44,599 bases of DNA from Gammaproteobacteria bacterium. Its GTDB lineage: Bacteria; Pseudomonadota; Gammaproteobacteria; Steroidobacterales; Woeseiaceae. The position numbers were made by a program, and so were the translations under genes. Under the pieces are notes generated by a model, which saw only the letters and a program-made list of their open reading frames with translations, searched no databases and was not told the origin of the DNA. Shown here one piece after another: positions 16,336 through 24,039 of the stretch. The stretch is taken from assembly GCA_029863305.1 (NCBI GenBank), contig JAOTVR010000022.1:1-44599 (forward strand), in the 5' to 3' direction. Within the stretch, counting starts at the first letter, position 1, and each line of letters begins with the position of its first letter.

Positions 16336-17862
16336 ATGCGACCGACTTTAAACGTCCTTTCAGAGGATCTCATCAGCAAAGTACTTGGTGAGGCCAAGCG
16401 CATCATGGCCGAAACCGGCATGGAAATTCGCGGCGAAAACATGCGCCAACGGATGCTCGACCATGGCCTCAAGACCGATGCCAGCGGCAAGCGCATCTTG
16501 TTTCCCGCGGATGTCGTCGATGCCGCAATTGCGAGCACGCCGAAATCCTTCACACTTTACAATCGCGATGGCGAAGCGCATGCCGAGATTGGCGGTTACA
16601 ACGTTCACTACGTGCCCGGATCGAGCGGCCTGAAGATACAGGATCACCGCACGGGCGAGACGCGGCTGTCCAATTCGACGGATTTCATCGAATATGCACG
16701 ACTCTGCGACGGCCTCGAACACATCGCTTATCTGGCGACCGCATTCTCAACCAACGAAGACATCGAGTCGCAGGTCTCCGATGCGTGGCGGCTGTACATG
16801 ACGCTGACCACGTCGAAAAAACCGGTCGTCACGGGCGCATTCTCGGAACATGGCGTGCCGCGAATGGTCGAGATGCAACAGCTGTTTCGCAGCGACCGTG
16901 CGGAATTGATCGAAAAGCCGATGTCGATTTTTACGATTACAGCGACCGGCAACTTTCGTTACGGCGAAGATTCCTGTCAGAACATGCTCGACTGCGTCGA
17001 GGCCGGTATTCCGATAGAAATCGTTCCGGTTACGCTGATGGGACTGATCGCGCCGGTCACGCTGGTTGGTGCACTGGTATTCCACTGCGTCGATGTCCTG
17101 ACCGGTCTTACAATGGCTCAGATAATACGGCCGGGGACGCCTGTGATATTCGGCGGAGCGCCGGCGACATTTCATATGAAGGCGGCGAGTTCGCCGATGG
17201 CGGCGATCGAAGCGCAGCACCTGAACGTTGCCTATGTCGCCGTTGCCAAGTCGCTCGATTTGCCGACGCAAGCCTATATGGCGCTGAGCGACGGCAAATT
17301 CCTCGATGCACAGGGAGGCGGTGAGACGTTCAGCAGCGCGTTATTGGCGGCGCTTGCCGGAGTCAATTCGGTATCCGGCCCCGGCATGCTCGATTTCGTG
17401 CTTACGTTCAGCCTGCCGAAGCTCGTTTTCGACAACGAGGTTTGTGGTCAGTGCCTGCATTTCGTTAAGGAATTGCGACCGCTCGATGACCTGCCCACTG
17501 ACGATCTCGTGGCACAGCTGCTCCGTGAGGATCATCTGATCACGGCGCCGCACACACTGCAGCACTGGCCGCAGGAACTGTATCAAACGGACCCGGTGAT
17601 CGATCGCGCCAACCGCGAGACCTGGGAAGAGACCGGCTCTTTGAGTCTGTCCGATCGCGCCTGCCAGCAGGTCGAGGAGCGGCTGGCCAATTACACACCG
17701 ATCGCCACCGATCCTGCCGTTGACAGGGCACTGCGACATCTTGTGGTCGACGGCTTGCGACAACAGGCCGAGCTGCCGGAACTGCCGCCGAATCCGCAAC
17801 CGCCAGCGCCGAAACGCAAGCCTGGCCGACGTGGTCGGCCAGGCCGCCGCCGCACACACTGA
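16336..17862 (+). CDS. MttB-family (non-pyrrolysine) methyltransferase 3
   Basis: A third MttB-superfamily protein, 508 residues. Seen: [39 protein letters not shown], a [12 protein letters not shown] block at about residue 272 where the other copies have SFASNVDM or PFVSDLRT, and [12 protein letters not shown]. It is the most divergent of the three in that pocket region. There is no in-frame amber codon. The C-terminus is proline- and arginine-rich ([17 protein letters not shown]). It follows MttB-like 2 after 20 bases with only a weak ribosome site and ends 4 bases from the convergent RamA-like gene. Likely substrate: another N- or O-methylated compound; which one cannot be told. Confidence 0.88.
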   Translation: MRPTLNVLSEDLISKVLGEAKRIMAETGMEIRGENMRQRMLDHGLKTDASGKRILFPADVVDAAIASTPKSFTLYNRDGEAHAEIGGYNVHYVPGSSGLKIQDHRTGETRLSNSTDFIEYARLCDGLEHIAYLATAFSTNEDIESQVSDAWRLYMTLTTSKKPVVTGAFSEHGVPRMVEMQQLFRSDRAELIEKPMSIFTITATGNFRYGEDSCQNMLDCVEAGIPIEIVPVTLMGLIAPVTLVGALVFHCVDVLTGLTMAQIIRPGTPVIFGGAPATFHMKAASSPMAAIEAQHLNVAYVAVAKSLDLPTQAYMALSDGKFLDAQGGGETFSSALLAALAGVNSVSGPGMLDFVLTFSLPKLVFDNEVCGQCLHFVKELRPLDDLPTDDLVAQLLREDHLITAPHTLQHWPQELYQTDPVIDRANRETWEETGSLSLSDRACQQVEERLANYTPIATDPAVDRALRHLVVDGLRQQAELPELPPNPQPPAPKRKPGRRGRPGRRRTH

Positions 17863-17866
17863 GGAA

Positions 17867-19891
17867 TCAGGTGGCCTGCTGGCGACGCCGACGCCGGCGT
17901 CCCGACTCGCTGCGACCGGCGTTCAATCCGGGTGCCGGCTTTTGGACCTCGGCGAACAGCAGCGGAAACCCGTCGCGCTTATTGGGTATCGCCATGGCAT
18001 CGACAAAGTATTCCTGAAACTTCGGCTCTACCGCTGTCTCGATTTTTTCAATGCCCCGCACCACGGTCTCGATTTCCCGTCGTGCCGCAACGTTAAGCAG
18101 CGCGATACGTGCACCGGTTCCTGCAGCATTACCCGCGGACTCGACTTTGCCAAGATCACAGTCTGGTATCAGGCCCAGAATCATCGCGTACCGGGGGTCG
18201 ATATGGCTGCCGAATGCACCGGCCAACCGTATGCGATCGACCGCAGCGATGCCTGCGCGGTCGAACAATAACTTGACGCCCGCATAGAGCGCCGCTTTCG
18301 CAAGCTGAATTTGTCGGACGTCATTTTGCGTGACCGTGATGCGCTGCTGGCCCTCGTGCAGCAGAAAAGAAAACGTGCGGCCATCGGCAATCAATCGCGC
18401 ACTGCGTTCAGCCATGGAACCGTCAACGACACCATCTTCGCTGAGGACGCCACTCAGGTACATTTCGGCGACGGCCTCGATAATGCCCGAGCCACAAATA
18501 CCGGTAACGCCGAATGCCTCAATGGATGCTTCGAATCCCGGGTCGTCGGACCACAGCTCGGATCCAATGACACTGAATCGCACCTCGAGCGTCGCCGGAT
18601 CGATGCGCACGCGTTCGATCGCGCCGGGCGCGGCGCGTTGGCCGCAACTGATCTGTGCCCCTTCAAAGGCCGGACCGGTCGGGCTCGAACAAGCCCAGAG
18701 TTGCTTGCGGTTGCCGAGCACGATTTCAGCGTTGGTGCCAACGTCAACGACGAGTGAAACCTCGTCAAGCAAGTGTGGCTCTTCAGCCAGTATCATCGCT
18801 GCCGCATCCGCACCGACGTGGCCGGCGATACAGGGCAGGACGTACACTCTGGCGCCTTTATTGATGCCGAGGTTCAGCTCCCGCGCAGTCAGGTTCAGCG
18901 CGGCATCTGTCGCCAGGGCAAATGGCGCGCTGCCCAGTTCGACAGGGCTAATGCCCAGGAACAGGTGGTGCATGATCGGGTTGCCGGCGACCGTAATTTC
19001 GACAATGTCGCCCGTTTCAACCTCGGCCTCTCGCGCAACGTCCTGAATCAATTCATTGACGCCGTTGCGGACCACGTCTGTGAGTTCATGCGCGCCATCA
19101 GGATGCATCATCACGTAAGACACGCGGCTCATCAGATCTTCGCCGAAACGAATTTGTGGATTCATGATGCCGCCGGTCGCGACGACATCACCGCTGGTCA
19201 GGTTGCACAGATGCGCAGCAATCGTGGTAGAGCCGATATCGATAGCGAGACCGTACCCGTCGCGTTTGAAACCTGGCCAGACAGCGGTGATACACGATTG
19301 ATCGTGCACCGCCACAGTGACGCACCATTTGCCGCTTCGCAAAGCTCCCTGAATATCGGGGAGCATTGCCGAATCAACCTCGAGTTGCCGCAAGTCCCAG
19401 GCCGACTCGAGTGCTGAGAGCAGCCGCTGCAGGTCGCCGCCCGGCTCATGCAGGCTTGCCTCGGGCACTTCCACATAGTGAAGATGCACGCCGGTATCCA
19501 GCGTGATGTCACGATGTTCGGCGTGCTTGCGCACCACCTGCCGATGCATCTGGCTTTCCGGCGGCACGTCAATGACGAGGTCGCCCTGGATACGTGCCTG
19601 GCAGCTGAGCCTTCTGCCATCCGCGAGCGGCCTGTGCTTGCGACGCTCGCTGAAGCGGGATTCTACTTCACCGATCGGTGACAGATGTTCGGCTCGCGAC
19701 AGCAGCGCGTGTTTCGGAAATTCGCCCTCGGCGCAGTTGACCTGGCAGCGACCACACAGGCCGCGACCACCACAGACCGAATCCACGTCGACACCGAGGC
19801 TGCGCGCTGCATCCAGCACCGGCGTGCCGAACGCAAAGCTGCCTCGTCGCCCCGATGGCGCGAAGACGACTTTCGCCTTCTTATTGCTCAC
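17867..19891 (-). CDS. RamA-like corrinoid reductive activation protein (2Fe-2S plus ASKHA domain)
   Basis: A 674-residue corrinoid activase (DUF4445/RACo family). An N-terminal plant-type [2Fe-2S] domain has Cys40, Cys46, Cys49 (CGGRGLCGRC) and Cys97. A linker follows, then a large ASKHA ATPase domain with DIGSTT at about residues 218-223, VDVGTNAEIV, ITGICGSGI-like GICGSGIIEA and AGAFGSHID. It re-reduces Co(II) corrinoid to Co(I) using ATP. The GTG at 19891 is chosen because it overlaps the MeTr2 stop (GTGAGCAATAAG) and begins just before the ferredoxin-like strand; a longer reading would sit over MeTr2. The C-terminus is SGRRRRRRQQAT. It is the only activase visible and probably serves both corrinoid proteins. 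Confidence 0.92.
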   Translation of the reverse strand: MSNKKAKVVFAPSGRRGSFAFGTPVLDAARSLGVDVDSVCGGRGLCGRCQVNCAEGEFPKHALLSRAEHLSPIGEVESRFSERRKHRPLADGRRLSCQARIQGDLVIDVPPESQMHRQVVRKHAEHRDITLDTGVHLHYVEVPEASLHEPGGDLQRLLSALESAWDLRQLEVDSAMLPDIQGALRSGKWCVTVAVHDQSCITAVWPGFKRDGYGLAIDIGSTTIAAHLCNLTSGDVVATGGIMNPQIRFGEDLMSRVSYVMMHPDGAHELTDVVRNGVNELIQDVAREAEVETGDIVEITVAGNPIMHHLFLGISPVELGSAPFALATDAALNLTARELNLGINKGARVYVLPCIAGHVGADAAAMILAEEPHLLDEVSLVVDVGTNAEIVLGNRKQLWACSSPTGPAFEGAQISCGQRAAPGAIERVRIDPATLEVRFSVIGSELWSDDPGFEASIEAFGVTGICGSGIIEAVAEMYLSGVLSEDGVVDGSMAERSARLIADGRTFSFLLHEGQQRITVTQNDVRQIQLAKAALYAGVKLLFDRAGIAAVDRIRLAGAFGSHIDPRYAMILGLIPDCDLGKVESAGNAAGTGARIALLNVAARREIETVVRGIEKIETAVEPKFQEYFVDAMAIPNKRDGFPLLFAEVQKPAPGLNAGRSESGRRRRRRQQAT

Positions 19892-20792
19892 GTGTCGCCC
19901 GGCGACGGCGGCGGCGCCCACCTCGACCACGCGCCTCACCAGCAGCACCGGGGTCGCGATACTTGCGAATCCAGTTGCGGCAGTCGGGATCATTGCCCAT
20001 CAACACGTCCGCTCCCAGCACCGCCTGCATGACTTCGGCGTGCAGCGGACTCGTTATGGCTGACGTCATGCCGGCGGAGATTGCCATCGTCAGGAAGGCG
20101 CTGTTGATGCCATTCCGATTAGGCAGGCCGAAACTGACATTGGACGCACCGCAGGTTGTGTTGACCTTGAGCTCCTCACGCAGGCGGCGGACGATGCGCA
20201 TGACTTGTTTGCCGGCGGAGTTGATCGCGCCGATCGGCATAACGAGCGGATCAACGACCACGTCCTCGCGCGGTATGCCGTGGTCGGCAGCTCGCTCGAC
20301 GATCTTCTTCGCCACTTCGAAGCGCACATCCGGATCTTCGGAGATGCCGGTTTCATCGTTGGAGATGGCGACGACGGCGGCGCCATGTTTGGCGACCAAA
20401 GGCAGCACCACCTCCAGGCGTTCTTCCTCACCCGTGACCGAATTAACCAGTGCCTTGCCCTGATAGACCGACAGTCCCGACTCCAGCGCGGCGACGATCG
20501 ACGAATCGATCGACAGGGGTACATCCGTCACCGACTGCACGAGCTTGATAGCTTCTGCCAGTATCGCCGGCTCATCAGCCAGCGGAATGCCGGCATTGAC
20601 GTCGAGCATGTGGGCACCCGCTTCAACCTGCGCAATCGCATCCGCCTCGACACGGCTGTAATCGCCGTTTTTCATTTCTTCCGCGAGAATCTTGCGCCCT
20701 GTGGGGTTAATACGCTCGCCGATGATCACGAACGGTCGATCGAAACCGATGCGAACTTCCCTGCTTGCCGAACTCAGTAGTGTTTCTGTCAT
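19881..20792 (-). CDS. Methyltetrahydrofolate:corrinoid methyltransferase (MeTr2)
   Basis: A paralogue of MeTr1, very similar along its whole length (303 residues) with the same GERINPTGRK, LDVNAG, NSVTGEEERLE, DPLVMP and NTTCGASN motifs of the pterin-binding DHPS/MeTr fold. The ATG at 20792 is supported by GGAGAAG upstream. It should pass methyl groups from corrinoid protein 2 (and perhaps 1) to tetrahydrofolate. Its C-terminus is longer than MeTr1's and rich in Gly/Arg, with six consecutive arginines, and overlaps the RamA-like start by 11 bases. It is third in unit e. Confidence 0.92.
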   Translation of the reverse strand: MTETLLSSASREVRIGFDRPFVIIGERINPTGRKILAEEMKNGDYSRVEADAIAQVEAGAHMLDVNAGIPLADEPAILAEAIKLVQSVTDVPLSIDSSIVAALESGLSVYQGKALVNSVTGEEERLEVVLPLVAKHGAAVVAISNDETGISEDPDVRFEVAKKIVERAADHGIPREDVVVDPLVMPIGAINSAGKQVMRIVRRLREELKVNTTCGASNVSFGLPNRNGINSAFLTMAISAGMTSAITSPLHAEVMQAVLGADVLMGNDPDCRNWIRKYRDPGAAGEARGRGGRRRRRRATREQ

Positions 20793-20843
20793 CCGTGTCT
20801 TCTCCAATTTGGCGTTCGAGGGGTATACGACATTATCAATCGT

Positions 20844-21152
20844 TCATTCGACACTTGCTGATCCGTGCGCGCGGATCAATTCCAACAGGCGTTCGTCAGA
20901 ATACTTTGCCTCCAGACGAGCCACTTCCCGTTCCGCAATCTGGCGCAGTTCGTCGCTGGACTCCAGGGTCGATGCATCGCGCCGCCACTCTGACATGTAT
21001 GCATCGCTGCTACCCTTGCCGGCGCGCATCGCGGCACGATCGATGGCTTCGTGAAACCGCTGGCTCAACACGGCTTTTTCGCGAGTCCGGCCACGCTGCA
21101 CGATGACCTGCGCCGGAATATCGCGCCAAGATATCAGAATAAGTTTCACCAT
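20844..21152 (-). CDS. Small 'virulence factor'-family (PF13769-like) protein
   Basis: A 102-residue protein matching my recollection of the Pfam 'virulence factor' family, whose members begin with a strand like LILISWRDIPAQVIV and contain RFHEAIDRAAMRAG followed by DAYMSEWRR. The C-terminal half is a charged helix. The biochemical role is unknown to me and the family name is misleading here. Its start overlaps the DUF1638 stop (ATGA at 21149-21152 on the minus strand), and MeTr2 follows 51 bases later. This context suggests an accessory factor of corrinoid methyl transfer. Confidence 0.7.
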   Translation of the reverse strand: MVKLILISWRDIPAQVIVQRGRTREKAVLSQRFHEAIDRAAMRAGKGSSDAYMSEWRRDASTLESSDELRQIAEREVARLEAKYSDERLLELIRAHGSASVE

Positions 21153-21784
21153 CAGTTTTTCTCTAGAACGAAATCATGCAGTCCCGACTCGAGCCCGCCG
21201 AACCCGCAATGAACATGTTCGAAATCCAACGCCAGCCGTTTCGCGGCATTTTGTGCGGCGGCAAGCAAACTCGCATCTTCGCTCTGTGACAGGTAAACGA
21301 GACGACGATAATTGCCAAAATAAGCGTCGCGTAAATGCGGATGCTTGTCGAGTTTCAACGGTTTGATGACGAAACGCTCGAAATGCTTCGCCAGAAAATC
21401 AGTGAGGTAAAACGTGCCGGGCTCAGCCGTCGCCAATGCGGCGAATCGCTGCGGACCAGCGAAAAATTCGTAACAGTGCGCACCCGGCAAGCGCTCGACG
21501 CCCTCCTCTTCAAGGACCCGGTCGATTCCACCGCCGGTGCCACAATCCGCGTAAGCCACGAATATCCGGTCATATTTCCCTTTAAATTTCCTGATCTTCT
21601 TGCGCAGCCTGTCGGGAATCAGTTCCGGCTGATTGTGCAGCCAGGCGTCCATGCACTTCAGGTGCATATGGTCCCACCCGCTCGATTGCTTTAGCGCATC
21701 GATTTCATGCGCTAGCGCACCGCAGGCAATGACGAGTATTGAGTCGCTCACGCCCGCAGTATGCCACCCGGAACGCTGGCTCAC
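21152..21784 (-). CDS. DUF1638-family protein
   Basis: A protein of about 199-210 residues recognised as DUF1638 by VIACGALAHEI, the CMDAWLHNQPE segment, ADCGTGGGID, HCYEFFAGPQRF and FYLTDFL. Conserved Cys and His in these motifs could form a metal or corrinoid site, but no function is established as far as I know. Two GTG starts are possible, 21784 and 21751; neither ribosome site is strong, and the shorter form begins just before the first conserved strand. It is the first gene of unit e. DUF1638 genes are, to my knowledge, repeatedly found beside MttB/corrinoid genes, so an accessory role in corrinoid insertion or activation is inferred. Confidence 0.8.
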   Translation of the reverse strand: MSQRSGWHTAGVSDSILVIACGALAHEIDALKQSSGWDHMHLKCMDAWLHNQPELIPDRLRKKIRKFKGKYDRIFVAYADCGTGGGIDRVLEEEGVERLPGAHCYEFFAGPQRFAALATAEPGTFYLTDFLAKHFERFVIKPLKLDKHPHLRDAYFGNYRRLVYLSQSEDASLLAAAQNAAKRLALDFEHVHCGFGGLESGLHDFVLEKN

Positions 21785-21830
21785 ACGCCCTGTATAATGA
21801 ACCGACTTTCATCATCGCGGTGATCCAGCC

Positions 21831-22769
21831 ATGCAGGTTCACATTTCAATCCTGGCCTTCCTGTGTACTGCGCTACTTATGACACAGGCCTGCGCCGAAC
21901 AAACACAAACATGCCCTCCCGGCGAAGGCGTTGCCTTGCAGGTATTGGGGTCCGGCGGGCCAATTGCCGATGACGGCCGCGCTTCCACGGCCTACTTGCT
22001 GTGGGTCGATGGCAAGTCCCGCGTGTTGATTGACGCCGGCGGCGGCAGTTTTCTGCGCTTCGGCGAGTCGCAAGCCGCTTTTTCCGATCTCGATTTTATC
22101 GGCCTCAGCCATTTTCATACGGATCATTCGGCTGACTTCCCGGCGCTGCTGAAATCCGGAGTATTCTCCGGTCGCGACCGGCCGCTTACCGTTGCCGGTC
22201 CAGGCGGCGGTCAGCGTTTTCCGGGATTGGACAAGTATCTGTCGAGCATGCTCGATAGCAGCGATGGTGCATATGCGTACCTGTCCGGTTACCTCGACGG
22301 GTCGGGTGGTCTGGCCCGAATCGATTCGATCGAAATCGCGGCGCAAGCCGCGTCGGATGAAAACCTGTTGGCAAAAACTTCGGACGATATCGCGATCTAC
22401 GCAATGCATGTGCCGCACGGCATCGTTCCGGCACTCGCTTTTCGAGTTGAGGTTCGCGGCAAGTCGTTCGTGTTTTCGAGCGATCAAAACGCCAGCGATG
22501 ATCGCTTCGCCGATTTCGCAAACGGGGCTACAGTGTTGATCATGCACATGCCGATCCCGGAGAACGCCGGAGAAGGCGCAAGACAACTGCACGCGGTACC
22601 CAGCAGGATCGCAGCGGTCGCTGCGGCGGCGGATGCCGAGAGCCTGTTACTCAGCCACTTCATGGCCAGAAGCCTGAGCAATTTCGAGCAGAATCTGGCG
22701 CTCGTTCGAAAGGCTTATGCGGGCGAATTGCTCGTTGCTGAAGATCTTTATTGCCACACTGCAGACTAG
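21831..22769 (+). CDS. Exported MBL-fold (beta-lactamase-like) hydrolase
   Basis: A metallo-beta-lactamase-fold protein of 312 residues with an N-terminal signal peptide (hydrophobic ILAFLCTALLM, cleavage likely after ACA at about residue 22). The metal motif SHFHTDHSADF gives His94, His96, Asp98 and His99; HVPHGIVPALAFRVE and LLSHFMARS supply later ligands. It resembles arylsulfatase AtsA / ribonuclease Z-like hydrolases. The substrate is unknown. A TATAAT at 21793-21798 lies 33 bases before the ATG, but with no clear -35. It is transcribed divergently from unit e, so it is probably not part of the C1 locus. Confidence 0.85.
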   Translation: MQVHISILAFLCTALLMTQACAEQTQTCPPGEGVALQVLGSGGPIADDGRASTAYLLWVDGKSRVLIDAGGGSFLRFGESQAAFSDLDFIGLSHFHTDHSADFPALLKSGVFSGRDRPLTVAGPGGGQRFPGLDKYLSSMLDSSDGAYAYLSGYLDGSGGLARIDSIEIAAQAASDENLLAKTSDDIAIYAMHVPHGIVPALAFRVEVRGKSFVFSSDQNASDDRFADFANGATVLIMHMPIPENAGEGARQLHAVPSRIAAVAAAADAESLLLSHFMARSLSNFEQNLALVRKAYAGELLVAEDLYCHTAD

Positions 22770-22849
22770 GTAGCGCTCATGAAACAGTTCAACACTTATG
22801 CTACAGAGGCCACGGAACTCTAGCCGGCTGCTTGAAGAACAGGAGGCGC

Positions 22850-24007
22850 ATGGAGGTATCAAGCAAGTTACCTGATGTTGGCACGACCATATTCACGGTC
22901 ATGAGCCAGCTGGCAACCGACACTGGCGCCATCAATCTGTCGCAGGGATTTCCCAGCTTTGATCCGCCAGCGGCGCTCACTGACAGAATCGCCTGGCACC
23001 TCAGGCACGGCGGTAATCAGTACGCGCCGATGTCCGGTATTGTGCAACTGCGTGAAGCGATCGCCGAAAAGACGGCGCGGCTGCAAGGCCGTGCCGTGCA
23101 TTCAGATGACGAAGTCACGGTATGTACGGGCGCGACCGAAGGCCTTTTCAGCGCCATACAGGCGCTGGTTCGGCCAGGTGATGAGGTCATCGTGTTCGAC
23201 CCGGCGTACGACTCCTACGAACCAGCGGTTACGCTGGCCGGCGGAATTACGCAGCATGTGCCGCTAACCATTGCGGATAACGACAGCGACTTTTGCATCG
23301 ATTGGCAGCGCTTCGAGGACGCGATCAATGCAAGGACCCGGCTCGTGATCCTGAATTTTCCACACAATCCAACCGGTGCCATCTTATCGGCAGCCGACCT
23401 CGATCGATTGGCTGATGTCGTTCGCGATACGCCGGCTTACCTGCTATCGGACGAGGTATACGAACATATTGTGTTTGATGGCAAACGCCATCTGAGTCTG
23501 GCCGCTCACGATGAACTGTGGTCCCGCAGCATCGTCATCTGTTCCTTTGGCAAGACGTTTCATGCCACCGGATGGAAAATTGGCTACTGCCTCGCGCCGG
23601 CGAAACTGACAAGAGAATTTCGCAAGGTGCACCAGTTTACGACCTTTGCCGTGAGTACACCGATGCAACACGGACTGGCTGATTACTTGCAAAGCGAGCC
23701 TGCTTTTTACGAAACTTTGTCGGCTTTTTATCAACAAAAGCGCGATCTTTTCTGCTCATTGCTGGCGGATACCCGACTCAGCTTCGAGCCGTCCCGCAGC
23801 ACTTTTTTTCAGATCGTGAATTACGCGACGGTCAGTGACGAGCGCGACGTCGATCTCGCCATACAATGGACGCGCGAAATCGGCGTAGCGTCGATCCCGA
23901 TCTCTGTGTTCTGTAAACGGCCGTTTACCGGCACCCGCTTGCGCTTTTGCTTCGCGAAGGACGACGCAACACTGACGGAGGCAGTCGGACGTCTGGCCGG
24001 CTTGTAG
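22850..24007 (+). CDS. ybdL: PLP-dependent methionine aminotransferase (YbdL-like)
   Basis: A fold-type I aminotransferase of 385 residues collinear with E. coli YbdL: SKLPDVGTTIFTVMS at the N-terminus, INLSQGFPSF, GGNQYAPMSG, FPHNPTGA, SDEVYEH and SFGKTFHATGWKIGYC with the PLP-binding Lys in SFGKT. YbdL prefers methionine, histidine and phenylalanine with 2-oxo acids. The ATG at 22850 has a textbook AGGAGG at 22841-22846; a longer reading would overlap nothing but lacks homology. It follows the MBL gene by 80 bases and converges with feoB. Confidence 0.93.
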   Translation: MEVSSKLPDVGTTIFTVMSQLATDTGAINLSQGFPSFDPPAALTDRIAWHLRHGGNQYAPMSGIVQLREAIAEKTARLQGRAVHSDDEVTVCTGATEGLFSAIQALVRPGDEVIVFDPAYDSYEPAVTLAGGITQHVPLTIADNDSDFCIDWQRFEDAINARTRLVILNFPHNPTGAILSAADLDRLADVVRDTPAYLLSDEVYEHIVFDGKRHLSLAAHDELWSRSIVICSFGKTFHATGWKIGYCLAPAKLTREFRKVHQFTTFAVSTPMQHGLADYLQSEPAFYETLSAFYQQKRDLFCSLLADTRLSFEPSRSTFFQIVNYATVSDERDVDLAIQWTREIGVASIPISVFCKRPFTGTRLRFCFAKDDATLTEAVGRLAGL

Positions 24008-24039
24008 ATTGCGGCGCCTGTCTCTGTCACTGCTATAAG

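Noticed and set aside
11700-17862. Possible pyrrolysine-containing MttB genes
   Set aside because: All three genes are open at full family length with no in-frame TAG, so no pyrrolysine readthrough is needed.
20793-20843. Possible fourth copy of the 13-base element near GCGTTCGAGGGGTATA
   Set aside because: Only the TTCGA core matches, spacing differs and the orientation is opposite to the downstream gene.
22779-22823. A 14-codon leader-like open frame before the ybdL-like gene
   Set aside because: No good ribosome site, no attenuator hairpin and no run of a regulatory amino acid; a chance frame is more likely.
24008-24039. Partial inverted repeat around CTATAAGCTATAACAGC between the ybdL-like gene and feoB
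   Set aside because: The stem is short, AT-rich and has no T-run, so a terminator is not supported.
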